Positions 26,246 through 35,666 of a DNA stretch of 64,000 nucleotides are shown here, one piece after another (positions within the stretch are counted from its first letter, which is position 1; each line of letters opens with the position of its first letter). Below the pieces are notes generated by a model. The model was not told where the DNA came from, made no database searches, and was given only the letters and a program-made list of their open reading frames with translations. The DNA is taken from contig AP024096.1 in NCBI GenBank assembly GCA_015099395.1, forward strand, positions 7,047,485 through 7,111,484, written 5' to 3'. Source of the stretch: Ktedonobacteria bacterium brp13. Lineage in GTDB: Bacteria; Chloroflexota; Ktedonobacteria; Ktedonobacterales; Ktedonobacteraceae. Both the position numbers and the translations under genes were made by a program.

Positions 26246-27702
26246 TGTCCTCTTTCACTAGCGAAACCTGCTTGAGCTCGTGTGGCTGCGCTATTCTTGC
26301 GCGTTGTAGATGGTGCATCCAGATACGTTGCACGCATTTCACTGGGAATATAGCCAGTTAATGCAATCGAGGGAGTTGTAGTAGGGACCGGTATTTTAGT
26401 GAAGCCAGCAGGAGCGATCTCGAATGCCGTGGGTGTATCATACGCAGGCGGATCAGGTGGAAATGGACCCGCAGCGGCAATCTGCCTTTCATAATAGGGG
26501 AGCCATTTTCCTTGATTAAAGCTGACTGCTGCCACTATACGTCCCTGGTGACCATAGGCGGCGATAAAGCGCTCTTTTTCAAGCGAGCCTTGCATAACCA
26601 CGACTTCATCAGCAAATGGGGGTAACCCTACAGATTTGATATTGTTGCCAAATTGAAACGACCAGAAAACCGGAATAACCAGATAGGGACGGCGACTGGT
26701 TGACTCGCTCACCATATTATGTGCTGCAATCTTTGCTTGCTCGACGGCATTCCCCCAATGTTCGAGTACCATGAGCTGATAGCCATACAACGGATGTGGA
26801 AAGCGCGAGACATCGCCTGCTACAAAGATATCGTCCGTGACGATCCCGTTGATATCGAATGCACGACATCCGGCATCACAGGTGATACCCAATTGACCGG
26901 CCGCTAAGCCTGAAGAACGTAGCCATTCTGTATTGCGTATCGATCCCAGTGCAATGATTGCTACATCGACATCAAGCACACTGCCATCTGAAAGATGCGC
27001 ACATCGTAAATGTCCTTGCTTGTCTCCTTGTAGCGCAGTCACCGTTGTGTTACAGCGTAGATCGACACCATGCTGGCGCTGTATCTGTGCTGCGACAGCG
27101 CCGATCTTGCTACCCAGCGCACTCACCAGCGGAGATACGCTTCGTTCGGTGACAGTAACCGGAAGTCCTTTATCCGCACACACAGAAGCTACCTCAGAAC
27201 CGGTAAAGCCCGCCCCAATTACCAGGACTCGGCGAGGTTTGGCCTCCAAATGTTCCCGTATGCGTTGTGCATCGTCACATGTACGTAACAGGCATACACC
27301 ATCTAATGCAGCCTCCTCAGCCTCAGGCCATGGGCGCGCACGTACACCGGTCGCAATCAGTACACGATCGAAATCAACTACCTGCCCATCTGCCAGCCGT
27401 ATCTTCCTGCTGGCGATATCTAGCTCGCTAGCGGCAACACCAAGTCGCCAGTCAACGTCGCCCAGGTCATAACTATGTGGTAGTGTTGTATGGTTGGCCG
27501 GTACCCAGCCAGTAAGTACCTGTTTGGATAAAGGCGGACGATCATAAGGCTCATATGGTTCATCTCCGATGATCGTCAGATGTCCTGCAAAGCCCTCTGC
27601 TCGTATCTGTTCCGCCGCCGTCAAGCCAGCCAGTGAAGCTCCTACAATGGCCACACGACCATTTTTGAGAAAGTGTTGTAAGACATCACGCCTGGTGACC
27701 AT
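26242..27702 (-). CDS. Ferredoxin reductase (rhodocoxin/putidaredoxin reductase type)
   Basis: A 486-residue FAD/NADH oxidoreductase. FAD-binding GxGxxG-like motif is VAIVGASLAGLTAAE, then EPYEPYDRPPLSK, the second nucleotide site RVLVIGAGFTGSE and the FAD loop DDIFVAGDVSRF. It passes electrons from NAD(P)H to the ferredoxin encoded just upstream. The best start is ATG at 27702 behind AACAGGAGG, overlapping the ferredoxin gene by 17 bases; a further frame to 27741 is unlikely. The C-terminus runs about 80 residues beyond the core, with a Pro/Thr-rich tail of unknown role. Confidence 0.87.
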   Translation of the reverse strand: MVTRRDVLQHFLKNGRVAIVGASLAGLTAAEQIRAEGFAGHLTIIGDEPYEPYDRPPLSKQVLTGWVPANHTTLPHSYDLGDVDWRLGVAASELDIASRKIRLADGQVVDFDRVLIATGVRARPWPEAEEAALDGVCLLRTCDDAQRIREHLEAKPRRVLVIGAGFTGSEVASVCADKGLPVTVTERSVSPLVSALGSKIGAVAAQIQRQHGVDLRCNTTVTALQGDKQGHLRCAHLSDGSVLDVDVAIIALGSIRNTEWLRSSGLAAGQLGITCDAGCRAFDINGIVTDDIFVAGDVSRFPHPLYGYQLMVLEHWGNAVEQAKIAAHNMVSESTSRRPYLVIPVFWSFQFGNNIKSVGLPPFADEVVVMQGSLEKERFIAAYGHQGRIVAAVSFNQGKWLPYYERQIAAAGPFPPDPPAYDTPTAFEIAPAGFTKIPVPTTTPSIALTGYIPSEMRATYLDAPSTTRKNSAATRAQAGFASERGQ

Positions 27703-27931
27703 GCGCTGCCTCCTGTTGTGTTGTACTATGTCTATACCCATTTGCTGAATCGAAGGCTATAGCCTGGACGGGGCATGCAGCGGCCGCGCGTTCGATCTTT
27801 TCTCTCATTGAATCATCGGGAGCGGGATTGTAAAGAAGAGCCTCATCACCGATGAGCTTAAAGCTTTCAGGCGCTAAAAAACAACATTGCGCATAACCCT
27901 GGCAGCGATTTAAATTGATAACTACTCGCAT
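27686..27931 (-). CDS. Small ferredoxin, [3Fe-4S]-type P450 partner
   Basis: An 81-residue ferredoxin. The cluster ligands follow the 3Fe-4S pattern C-x5-C...C: CQGYAQC near residue 10-16, and ACPVQAI near residue 54. The residue in the place of the missing fourth Cys is part of GYAQ. P450-linked ferredoxins of actinobacteria have the same layout. First gene of the operon ferredoxin-reductase-P450. The last 20 residues form a polar tail. Confidence 0.85.
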   Translation of the reverse strand: MRVVINLNRCQGYAQCCFLAPESFKLIGDEALLYNPAPDDSMREKIERAAAACPVQAIAFDSANGYRHSTTQQEAAHGHQA

Positions 27932-28273
27932 TGCCTCTCTCTCTTTCCTATATTCGCTATCCGCAAAGTTTTATCCCGTATTGAGCAACAGTATAGGATG
28001 TCGCGAAATCGACCTGCAAGCAGATCTATGCATTGAAATAGAGTGACATAAGGATCTGTAAGATGTGCTGTCGGGATCAAAATCAAAAAAAAACATACGC
28101 TATCCTGAGCGTGCACGTTACAAATTGTTTACATGTAGGGGAAATTTTTTTACTATTGTTTGCGTCTTTTTTGATCCTTACAAGCTATTCTTAAACACAT
28201 AGAAGATATAAATACCTGCCTATGTAACGATGCATAAGATAGATAATCATACGAGAAGGATGGAGTAACTGCT
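27932..28273. other. Divergent intergenic region between ferredoxin operon and protease
   Basis: No gene seen. AT-rich, contains the promoters of two divergent units; no clear operator is recognised. Confidence 0.4.
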
Positions 28274-29245
28274 ATGCTGTACCATACATCTGGAGAATTG
28301 AACGATTCGTATTCCCAACCAAACAACCTGGAGTCTGCTTCTAACAACTCGTGGGCACCTCCTCAACAAGTACAACCTATTATGGTGCAAGAACCCCCCT
28401 ATCAAGCATCGCCAACTCCTGCTACGATGCCAATGCCAGACACCGCCATGCCGCGCGGCCGTAAAAAGAAGGGTGGCATGACATTTGCGGTGTTAGCGCT
28501 AGCGCTGGCGATCTTGCTGGTCTTCGGTATCGGTCTATTCGCTGGCTGGCAGTTTTACCAGGGCAACACTGCCGCCACTACGCCAGCAACGGGCACTACA
28601 GCACCGGCACTATCAAGCAATACGATACAGACGCAAGAAGAGGCCGCAATTGCGAAGGTTGAACCGGCCGTAGTACAACTGACCGTCACGACTGCTCAAG
28701 GAACAGCGATTGGTTCGGGCGTCATCATTAACAAAAATGGAGATATCATCACGAATAATCATGTGGTTAGTGGTGGTCAATCGATTACTGCAATGCTTGA
28801 TAATGGTACCAGTGAGCCAGCCACCATTGTCGGAACTGATCCTGCCAATGATCTGGCGGTCGTGCACATCCAGCCAAATTCGCACATCGTCGCTGCAACA
28901 TTCGCAAACTCGTCCAAACTGATTGTAGGACAAGAGGTGCTAGCCATTGGTAATCCGCTGGGTAATACTGAGACTGCAACTCATGGTATTGTCAGCGCCT
29001 TGAATCGTAGCGCACAAGAGTCGAATGGTGTCACTATTCATAATATGATCCAGACCGACGCAGCGATTAATCCTGGTAATAGCGGTGGTGCACTGATCAA
29101 TGTACAGGGACAGGTCATCGGTATTCCAACGCTGGCATCGATCAACACAGAGACCAACACCCTTGCCAACGGCGTCGGCTACGCGATCTCATCTAATCAG
29201 GCACAGAGCGTTATCGCACAGATTCTCCAGCAGAATACAAAGTAG
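28274..29245 (+). CDS. Membrane-anchored HtrA-like serine protease without PDZ domain
   Basis: A 323-residue S1C-type protease. A Pro/Gln-rich cytoplasmic head (1-60) and RGRKKK precede one membrane span (about 69-91), placing the protease outside. The catalytic triad is H163 (TNNHVV), D193 (ANDLAVV) and S270 (NPGNSGGAL). The chain ends right after the protease domain, so no PDZ domain follows, unlike DegP/HtrA. Likely a cell-envelope quality-control protease. Isolated gene with ATG after AAGGATGGAG. Confidence 0.88.
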   Translation: MLYHTSGELNDSYSQPNNLESASNNSWAPPQQVQPIMVQEPPYQASPTPATMPMPDTAMPRGRKKKGGMTFAVLALALAILLVFGIGLFAGWQFYQGNTAATTPATGTTAPALSSNTIQTQEEAAIAKVEPAVVQLTVTTAQGTAIGSGVIINKNGDIITNNHVVSGGQSITAMLDNGTSEPATIVGTDPANDLAVVHIQPNSHIVAATFANSSKLIVGQEVLAIGNPLGNTETATHGIVSALNRSAQESNGVTIHNMIQTDAAINPGNSGGALINVQGQVIGIPTLASINTETNTLANGVGYAISSNQAQSVIAQILQQNTK

Positions 29246-29763
29246 TGTCGCAATCTTTATGTGGTCTTAATCTTGATGGATCGTTTGGGCGTGAGCAACG
29301 TGTGAGCAACGTGTCACGGCAGTGACGAATTTTCAATGCCCATCCTATTAGAGCGTTCGCTCCGGCAATTGGTCTCTGTTTAGAGCATACGAGCACGCGA
29401 TCATGCATACTAGCTACTGCTGGATCATTACTGTACTGCTACATAATGGGATGTGTTACCTTTTATCGCTGAGGACTCATCCCATTCTATTCCATCCTAT
29501 CCCCCATTTGTCTCATGCCTTTTCAGCTCTTCTCTACCGCTTCAGCCAGGGTGATTTCGTAATGTTATGTGTTCATACGGTGCGTTGACAGCCGATGATC
29601 TTCAGGCTTATGCTACCATATACTATAGTAACCACAGCGGACATTTCTTTGTATTCAGATGGAAAAGGTGTTGCGATACTTTTTATCCACGCGAGTGGTA
29701 TTTCTGAATGCTTAGGGATATGATTATCCTGGCATCTGAATTTATAGGGAAGAAAGGGTGCAC
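29246..29763. other. Intergenic region between protease and VKOR genes
   Basis: No gene is supported. It holds a perfect 11-base tandem duplication, GTGAGCAACGT, at 29291-29312. Confidence 0.4.
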
Positions 29764-30285
29764 ATGACATACTTTCAACGCTTCTGGGCGCAGATCTCAT
29801 TGCTCGTGCTTTCGCTTATAGGAGTGGGAGTATCTATCTACCTCGATGTCGCGCACTATGAAAAAGCGCCTGTAGCCTGCTCGAATAGTGGGATCATCAA
29901 TTGTGAACGTGTCCTTAATAGTGTTTATGGGTCTATCCCTCATACCAATATTCCAATCTCTATTCCAGGTTTGCTCTTTTTTCTGGCGTTCGCCTGTCTG
30001 GCGCTTCTGTCCTGGCTTGTCTGGCCGGAGCGTAAGATACTGGTGATTGGCGAGGTTGTACTTGCAGCATTGGGATTGCTGACTGCCTTCTACCTGGTGT
30101 TTGTGGAACTGGTCTACCTGCATAATATTTGTGCGTGGTGTACATCGTTGCATATCATCATTTTTATCTCGCTACTGATAGCCGTGTATCAACTGCTACA
30201 ACTGAACGTATATGAAGATGATGAACTGGAGTATGAAGATGATGAAGCTATCGCTCCAGTATCAACACACAGGATTCAAAACTAA
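29764..30285 (+). CDS. Vitamin K epoxide reductase (VKOR) family protein
   Basis: A 173-residue four-to-five helix membrane protein that reoxidises extracytoplasmic thiol oxidases and passes electrons to quinone. Loop cysteines C39 and C47 (ACSNSGIINC), the conserved Ser in RVLNSVYG, and the active-site CAWC (C123, C126) are all present. A strongly acidic C-terminal tail (EDDELEYEDDE) faces the cytoplasm. The ATG at 29764 is preceded by GAAAGG, better placed than the GTG at 29758. No fused thioredoxin domain; the partners may be the DUF929 proteins at 47.6-49.9 kb. Confidence 0.88.
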   Translation: MTYFQRFWAQISLLVLSLIGVGVSIYLDVAHYEKAPVACSNSGIINCERVLNSVYGSIPHTNIPISIPGLLFFLAFACLALLSWLVWPERKILVIGEVVLAALGLLTAFYLVFVELVYLHNICAWCTSLHIIIFISLLIAVYQLLQLNVYEDDELEYEDDEAIAPVSTHRIQN

Positions 30286-30308
30286 CGCTTGATTTTTTAT
30301 AAATAGAG

Positions 30309-30356
30309 TATACGACAAGGGCCAGAACTTCTCGCTGTTCTGGCCCTTGTCGTATA
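30309..30356. terminator. Strong bidirectional terminator
   Basis: A perfect 20-bp stem (30309-30328 with 30337-30356) and an 8-base loop between the convergent VKOR and ABC-2 permease genes. Confidence 0.8.
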
Positions 30357-30377
30357 TGCGTTGCTTTATCTCGATGG

Positions 30378-31181
30378 CTATTCCCATTTAAAAGTCCGCA
30401 TAGTGACAAGAAGGATAATCACTGTCCAGACCAACAGGACCACAAGTGCCTGTGTTGGGAAGGTTGTCCCATTCATACTTTGCTGGAGGGCCTGCGTCAG
30501 TGCGGTTGATGGCAGGATCTGTGCCAGCGATGCCAGCGGTCCAGGGAGATGGCTGAGTGGCAGGATACCGCCACCTAGCATAAGGAAGACCAGGAAGAGT
30601 GCATTGGCACCAGCTAATGTCATCTCGGCGCGTAGCGCACCGGCCATCGCCAGTCCCAGTGCTGAGAACGTGATTGTGCCTAGAACGATGATGAGTAGCG
30701 TGAGCGGTGCTGAACCTATCATATGCCAGTGGAAGAAGATGGCCGCAATGGCAATGAGCAGGATCATCTGGACAATCTCCAGTGCCAGAATTGAGACAAT
30801 CTTTGCCGCGATCAGACTGCTCCGTGAGAGTGGCGAGCTTCCCAGGCGCTTCAGTACACCATAATAGCGCTCGTAGGCGGTCGCGATACCCAGATTAACC
30901 ATGCCAGCAGCGATGATTGCAATAGCTAAGATGCCTGGCAATAAGAATCCAGCCGGTCCATTATTGCCAGTCTGTGGCATGATGTTAAGCGAAGAGAAGA
31001 AGGCCAGCAACACGACAGGAATGATCAGCGTCACCAGTACGTTCTCGCCACGGCGCGAGGTCAGCAAAAGCTCATAATAGGTCTGGATGCCGATCTGGCG
31101 CAGAGGCGAGGCCGGAGCGTTCTGCTTATCGTGTCCTGCTATCTGTGTTGATGTTGGTGGCGTTGTGAGCTTACTTTCCAT
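30378..31181 (-). CDS. ABC-2 type transporter permease
   Basis: A 267-residue membrane protein with six helices: FFSSLNIMPQ...GFLLPGILAIAIIAAGMVNLGIATAYERYYGVLKRLGSSPL is a standard ABC-2 permease core, and the tail GLAMAGALRAEMTLAGANALFLVFLMLGGGILPL follows. It starts one base downstream of the ATPase gene stop, so both form a two-gene exporter operon. Similar to drug- or lipid-exporting DrrAB-type systems. Substrate unknown. Confidence 0.85.
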   Translation of the reverse strand: MESKLTTPPTSTQIAGHDKQNAPASPLRQIGIQTYYELLLTSRRGENVLVTLIIPVVLLAFFSSLNIMPQTGNNGPAGFLLPGILAIAIIAAGMVNLGIATAYERYYGVLKRLGSSPLSRSSLIAAKIVSILALEIVQMILLIAIAAIFFHWHMIGSAPLTLLIIVLGTITFSALGLAMAGALRAEMTLAGANALFLVFLMLGGGILPLSHLPGPLASLAQILPSTALTQALQQSMNGTTFPTQALVVLLVWTVIILLVTMRTFKWE

Positions 31182-32150
31182 CTAGTCTCGCACCTCCGAG
31201 CCTGTCAGGCGTAAGAAGAGATCCTCTAGCGAACCATGTCCTACTCGTAGCTCTGACAGTGTAATATTTTGAGCACGCAGCCATGTTGTCAATTCGACCA
31301 GGAGCGTAGGGACCGTATCGGTCTCGATCAGGTAGCTTCCGGCGCGTACCTCTTCAGCGCTGGTAACCGAAGGAAGGGCAGCTAACTGTGCGCAATCCAG
31401 TCCCTCGACCGCTACGAAGCGTACCACATTCGCATTCTGAGCTCCAGTCAGATTCATAGGCGTATCCAGCGCGATCAGGTGACCATTATCGATAATGGCG
31501 ACATGATCGGCCAGCCGTTCTGCCTCATCCATGAGATGAGTAGTGAGCAGAATAGTTACTCCCTTGCGTTTAAGCTCACGAATAATCTCCCAGGTCGTCT
31601 GACGAGCCTGCGGGTCCATCCCGGCGGTCGGCTCATCCAGGAAGACCAGTTCTGGATTCCCGATCAATGCGACCGCCAGAGCCAGTCGGCGTTTCTGTCC
31701 GCCAGAGAGGCGGCGACAGCGTGTCTTTGCCGCCGCTGTCAGACCAACGCGTTCTAAAAGCTCATCTACGCTACGTGGCTGCTGATAGTAGCCAGCAAAG
31801 AGTTTGAGTACATCCCGTGTAGTCAGTGCAGGATAGAGGCCATCCTGTTGCAACATAACCCCGATGCGTGGTTTGAGTGCTGCGGCCTGGCGCAGAGGAT
31901 CGAGGTCCAGCACACGAACACTGCCCTCATCTGGACGCCGATAGCCCTCCATCGTCTCGACCGTCGTTGTTTTACCTGCGCCATTCGGGCCGAGTAGTGC
32001 GAAGACCTCACCAGGGCGCACCGAGAAAGACAAATGATCTACGACACGATGTGTGCCATAACTCTTGCTAAAGTTTTCAACGACAATCGCAGCATGATCA
32101 TGCAGTTGCGTCTGCGCTGTATCTGTCGTTGTCTGCGGATGGGCAGACAT
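31182..32150 (-). CDS. ABC transporter ATP-binding protein (DrrA-like)
   Basis: A 322-residue ATPase: Walker A GPNGAGKTT, Q-loop LQQDGLYPALT, signature LSGGQKRRLALA, Walker B LVFLDEPTAGMDP and H-loop LLTTHLMDEAE. The C-terminal 90 residues form the extension usual in DrrA/CcmA-type exporters, ending HGSLEDLFLRLTGSEVRD. First gene of the exporter operon with the permease directly downstream. Confidence 0.88.
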   Translation of the reverse strand: MSAHPQTTTDTAQTQLHDHAAIVVENFSKSYGTHRVVDHLSFSVRPGEVFALLGPNGAGKTTTVETMEGYRRPDEGSVRVLDLDPLRQAAALKPRIGVMLQQDGLYPALTTRDVLKLFAGYYQQPRSVDELLERVGLTAAAKTRCRRLSGGQKRRLALAVALIGNPELVFLDEPTAGMDPQARQTTWEIIRELKRKGVTILLTTHLMDEAERLADHVAIIDNGHLIALDTPMNLTGAQNANVVRFVAVEGLDCAQLAALPSVTSAEEVRAGSYLIETDTVPTLLVELTTWLRAQNITLSELRVGHGSLEDLFLRLTGSEVRD

Positions 32151-32370
32151 ACGCTTGCTCCTTAATTTTGAAAAGACAGCGAGTGATAGAAGAAGATTCC
32201 TCTGTATACAGTACAGTAAATTAACGGATCTAACAAGTTTCTATCTGTTGCGTACATCTATTTTCCTTTGTATTACGTATCTAAAGTAGTTAAATAAAGG
32301 TGTTCAGTACGAACTCAAATAGAGGCATAGTCAAGTCGTTATTATCGATAATTGCCAAAGGGGTTATAGT

Positions 32371-32538
32371 ATGATTGGTCTTCTCTGGGGCCTCGCAGTC
32401 ATTCTTTTCATTGTCTGGGTCGTGTGTTTCCTGGCCTTTCATATTACGAGCGGGCTCATCCATATTCTGCTCGTCCTCGCAGCCATCGTGTTGATCTATA
32501 ACCTGATCACAGGCGCACGCGGACGCCGCACATTGTAG
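32371..32538 (+). CDS. Small membrane protein of the lmo0937 family
   Basis: A 55-residue protein, MIGLLWGLAVILFIVWVVCF, then AFHITSGLIHILLVLAAIVL and a basic tail GARGRRTL. The pattern of two hydrophobic segments joined by a G-LIHILLV core is the lmo0937-type signature, and the usual length is 45-55. ATG follows AAAGGGGTTATAGT. Function unknown; homologues are stress-linked in some bacteria. Followed by a strong terminator. Confidence 0.75.
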   Translation: MIGLLWGLAVILFIVWVVCFLAFHITSGLIHILLVLAAIVLIYNLITGARGRRTL

Positions 32539-32566
32539 ACGTCATCATCAATAACAACGTACAGTT

Positions 32567-32618
32567 ATAAATGAATACCTCCCTCTGAGTATTATTCAAA
32601 AGGGAGGTATTCATTTAT
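32567..32618 (+). terminator. Terminator of the lmo0937-family gene
   Basis: Perfect 18-base arms (32567-32584 and 32601-32618) with a 16-base loop, followed by an AT-rich tail. Confidence 0.7.
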
Positions 32619-32900
32619 ATTTTTACTCTACTGTTATGATAAAAAACTGGAGGCATGGCACGAATATTTATTACTGGATGAGCATAAAGATTATGCATAA
32701 ATGGCCGATATAGTTTCAATAAATAACAGAATTGCCAGTGAAGACATATGGAATAGCAACGAGGGAGCAGTGATAATTGAACTGCAGCGAGTTTGACGCC
32801 TATTGACGTGGGTGCTACACTAACTGGAAATATTAGCGTCGGTTTCCTAAATACGCTGTGTAAGTGCTTAGGTAGGTGGTTGCCTTCCATGTGGAAGGAT

Positions 32901-32934
32901 CCAGCACACAAAAAAAGTGTGCTGGTGTTTTTTT
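32901..32934 (+). terminator. Leader terminator (probable attenuator) directly upstream of guaB
   Basis: CCAGCACAC, seven A, GTGTGCTGG, then TGTTTTTTT: a complete Rho-independent terminator. It ends right at the AAGGAGG ribosome site of guaB (32935-32941). Nothing upstream needs it, since the previous gene has its own terminator 280 bases earlier. Confidence 0.65.
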
Positions 32935-32952
32935 AAGGAGGATACATACTTT

Positions 32953-34452
32953 ATGTCAATGGCACAGAACGCGGACTCCTTTGAGCAAAAGTTTGCCAAA
33001 GAGAGTCTCACCTTTGATGATGTGCTCATTATACCTGCTGCCTCTTCTGTATTGCCGCGCGAAGTCTCGACTGAGACCCGCTTTACTCGTAGCATTAACC
33101 TGAACATCCCCATTATAAGCGCCGCCATGGATACCGTTACTGAAGCGCGTCTGGCTATTGCCTTATCTCGTGAAGGTGGTATTGGCGTTATTCATAGTAA
33201 TATGTCTATTGCAGATGAGGCTCAGGAAGTTGACAAGGTCAAACGTTCTGAGTCGGGTATGATCACTGATCCTATCACGCTATCCCCTGATGCTCCATTG
33301 AGTGAGGCGAGGGCCGTTACCGAGCGCTTCCACATCTCTGGTGTGCCGATTACAGAGAACGGGAAACTGGTTGGTATCCTGACGAACCGTGACATGCGTT
33401 TTGAGACCAATGCTGATCGTCCAGTATTTGAACTGATGACCCGTGAGAACCTGGTGACTGTTGCTGTAGGAACAACGCTCGAGCAGGCCCGTGATATCTT
33501 ACATCGCCATAAGATTGAGAAATTGCCGGTGGTAGACGATAACGGTATGCTCAAGGGTCTGATCACCATGAAGGATATTCAGAAGAAGATCCTGTATCCA
33601 AATGCCGCCAAAGACGAGTTCGGTCGTCTACGTGTAGCAGCGGCGGTCGGTGTCGGTCCCGATTCCTTAGAGCGTTGTGGTGCTCTCGTAGAAGAGGGTG
33701 TAGATGCTCTGATCGTCGATACATCGCATGGTCACTCGCATATGGTCATCGAGCGCGTCGCCCAGATCAGCGATCGTTTTGGGAAGAAGGTACAGATTGT
33801 AGCTGGCAACGTTGTGACCGCCGAAGCAACAGAAGCGTTGATCCAGGCTGGTGTCGATGCCGTGAAGGTTGGTGTTGGTCCAGGATCTATTTGTACCACA
33901 CGTATCATCTCTGGGGTTGGCATGCCACAGATCACCGCCGTCTATGACTGTGCGCTGATCGGTCGCAAATACGATATTCCGATTATCGCCGATGGTGGTA
34001 TTCAGTATTCCGGTGACATCGCCAAAGCGATCGTAGCCGGTGCCAGTACCGTCATGCTGGGTAGTCTGCTGGCGGGTGTCGATGAGAGCCCGGGTGAACT
34101 GATCATCTCTCGTGGTGAGCGTTTCAAAGACTATCGCGGTATGGGTTCCATTGGTGCCATGAAGCAGCGTAGCTATAGCAAGAGCCGCTACTTCCAGGGT
34201 GAGAACGAGGACTCACAACTGATTGCTGAAGGTATCGAGGCTCGTGTCCCTTATAAGGGTATGCTTGGCCCATTGGTTTATCAACTCGTTGGCGGTCTGC
34301 GCCAGGCGATGGGCTATGCCGGAGCACCCGACCTCGCAGCGATGCAGCATGCTTGCTTTACTCGTATTACCAACGCAGGCCTGCGTGAGAGCCATCCACA
34401 CGATGTCATGATCACCAAAGAGGCTCCCAACTACGGGACCATTCGTCGCTAA
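32953..34452 (+). CDS. guaB: Inosine-5'-monophosphate dehydrogenase
   Basis: A 499-residue enzyme that oxidises IMP to XMP in the committed step of guanine nucleotide synthesis. The N-terminal block [18 protein letters not shown], the tandem CBS domains at about 95-210, the catalytic-Cys loop GPGSICTTR and the flap region ([10 protein letters not shown], then SRYFQGE) are all intact. ATG at 32953 follows AAGGAGGATACATACTTT; the frame extends upstream to 32917 only by passing through the terminator hairpin. Regulation by leader attenuation is likely. Confidence 0.93.
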   Translation: MSMAQNADSFEQKFAKESLTFDDVLIIPAASSVLPREVSTETRFTRSINLNIPIISAAMDTVTEARLAIALSREGGIGVIHSNMSIADEAQEVDKVKRSESGMITDPITLSPDAPLSEARAVTERFHISGVPITENGKLVGILTNRDMRFETNADRPVFELMTRENLVTVAVGTTLEQARDILHRHKIEKLPVVDDNGMLKGLITMKDIQKKILYPNAAKDEFGRLRVAAAVGVGPDSLERCGALVEEGVDALIVDTSHGHSHMVIERVAQISDRFGKKVQIVAGNVVTAEATEALIQAGVDAVKVGVGPGSICTTRIISGVGMPQITAVYDCALIGRKYDIPIIADGGIQYSGDIAKAIVAGASTVMLGSLLAGVDESPGELIISRGERFKDYRGMGSIGAMKQRSYSKSRYFQGENEDSQLIAEGIEARVPYKGMLGPLVYQLVGGLRQAMGYAGAPDLAAMQHACFTRITNAGLRESHPHDVMITKEAPNYGTIRR

Positions 34453-34493
34453 CGCCTCAAGCAATTAATTATACACGCCTGTATTTATTCATG

Positions 34494-34520
34494 AGGACCG
34501 GGAAACATATTCTCGGTCCT
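34494..34520. terminator. Terminator between guaB and amidase genes
   Basis: AGGACCG at 34494-34500 pairs with CGGTCCT at 34514-34520, with extra pairing inside, then TTTC. It serves convergent genes. Confidence 0.6.
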
Positions 34521-34558
34521 TTCTACTGCCTCTGTTTCTGGTTCTCCAGATCCTCATT

Positions 34559-35116
34559 CTATCTATTCTTCAGTTCGTTGGTTGTTGTCGTAGCCGTATA
34601 TTGAGCAAGGTAGGTAAAGAGCTCTTCCCATGGATACGGACCTGGACAGAAGCTGCGGGTGACCGGGTCCATAGAGCAATGACCTGTAATACCACCATAC
34701 TCATCGGCAGGTTGCATAAGGATCTGATGCCGCAGACAGATATTGTGGACAAGCATAAAACTGACCTCTTGCTGGAGAGCGGTTAACTCATCTGAATTGT
34801 CATGATGCGGTTTGACATGCTCGATAGAGATCGTAAGATAGTTCGGATTGATTTCGCTCGTCCACCAGGGATCATGCCCTGTCAGCACTCCACCGTTGCC
34901 CCAGGCAGAGTCGTGTTCACGTACCGACTGCACAATGCATCCATCGCGTCCAATCGTATAATGGGTTGCCACATCGACTGTTTGAAAATAGCGTCCCACC
35001 TCCTCTGCGCTCCCAAAGCCAGCAGTACCATGGATAATAACGTAGCGTGCATTGTGTCCCGCGCGGCCCGGAAAATAATTATGAGAAGGGAGCCAGAGGG
35101 CCCCTGGTTCATCCAT
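34559..35116 (-). CDS. N-acetylmuramoyl-L-alanine amidase (amidase_2/PGRP fold)
   Basis: A 185-residue zinc amidase that cuts the bond between muramic acid and the stem peptide. Zinc ligands can be placed at the His of YVIIHGTAG, the His of GHCSMDP and the Cys of SFCPGPYPWEEL; the Tyr of THYTIGRDG and the segment LTISIEHVKP also match. No signal peptide is seen, so it may act inside spores or cells, on imported wall pieces, or through non-classical export. Related to phage endolysins and AmpD. Confidence 0.82.
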   Translation of the reverse strand: MDEPGALWLPSHNYFPGRAGHNARYVIIHGTAGFGSAEEVGRYFQTVDVATHYTIGRDGCIVQSVREHDSAWGNGGVLTGHDPWWTSEINPNYLTISIEHVKPHHDNSDELTALQQEVSFMLVHNICLRHQILMQPADEYGGITGHCSMDPVTRSFCPGPYPWEELFTYLAQYTATTTTNELKNR

Positions 35117-35666
35117 CGTAATCTCCTCTTGATACTTACGTACGCCTGTCTGCGTAAAAATACATCCTTTTCTAGTGTACCATCTCGTTTTTGGTTGGAT
35201 AGTGTTCAGGAAAAGGATGATCTGTGATACACTAGCGCTGAAGAGACTTTGTGATGGTGTCAGGCACTCTATATCTCAATGTCGTAGGCATGAAGATGGG
35301 GTGATTTCTGCTTATCAATAGTGGTCAGCTTTTTTGTGCATGTATGCACATATGCATACATATGCTTGCGGCCGCACCTCACGTTGATTGTAGCATAGCA
35401 GGAGTTTGCACTTCGTTCATTTAGTAGCAGCTATGGTTGCCCTTTATATGATGTAAGCGAGCGGATAAAGCAGCAAGAGACACGAGGCAGCGATATTGCT
35501 TACAAAGCTAAGATCGTTAGACATTAGCCAAGATGTCCCATATGAATTGCGTCTATTACCTGCTTCAGTTAGAATAACGAGGGTCTTATACTCACAAAGA
35601 CCTGCACAGATTATAAAGACTCACGCAGCATCAAAGAGATTGCAACCTACCAATGTGGAGGAAAGA
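35117..35666. other. Intergenic region upstream of the Roadblock/MglA operon
   Basis: No supported gene. An imperfect palindrome of ATG/CAT units (TGTATGCACATATGCATACA) lies near 35340-35360 and could be a regulator site. A frame from 35496 joins the Roadblock gene but has no ribosome site. Confidence 0.4.

Larger units (their letters stand above)
32539..32952. other. guaB upstream region: terminator, untranslated leader and attenuator
   Basis: No protein gene. It holds the terminator of the lmo0937 gene (32567-32618), then about 270 bases with several short stems (for example CCTTCC/GGAAGG at 32883-32898), then a Rho-independent terminator just before the guaB ribosome site. Confidence 0.5.
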
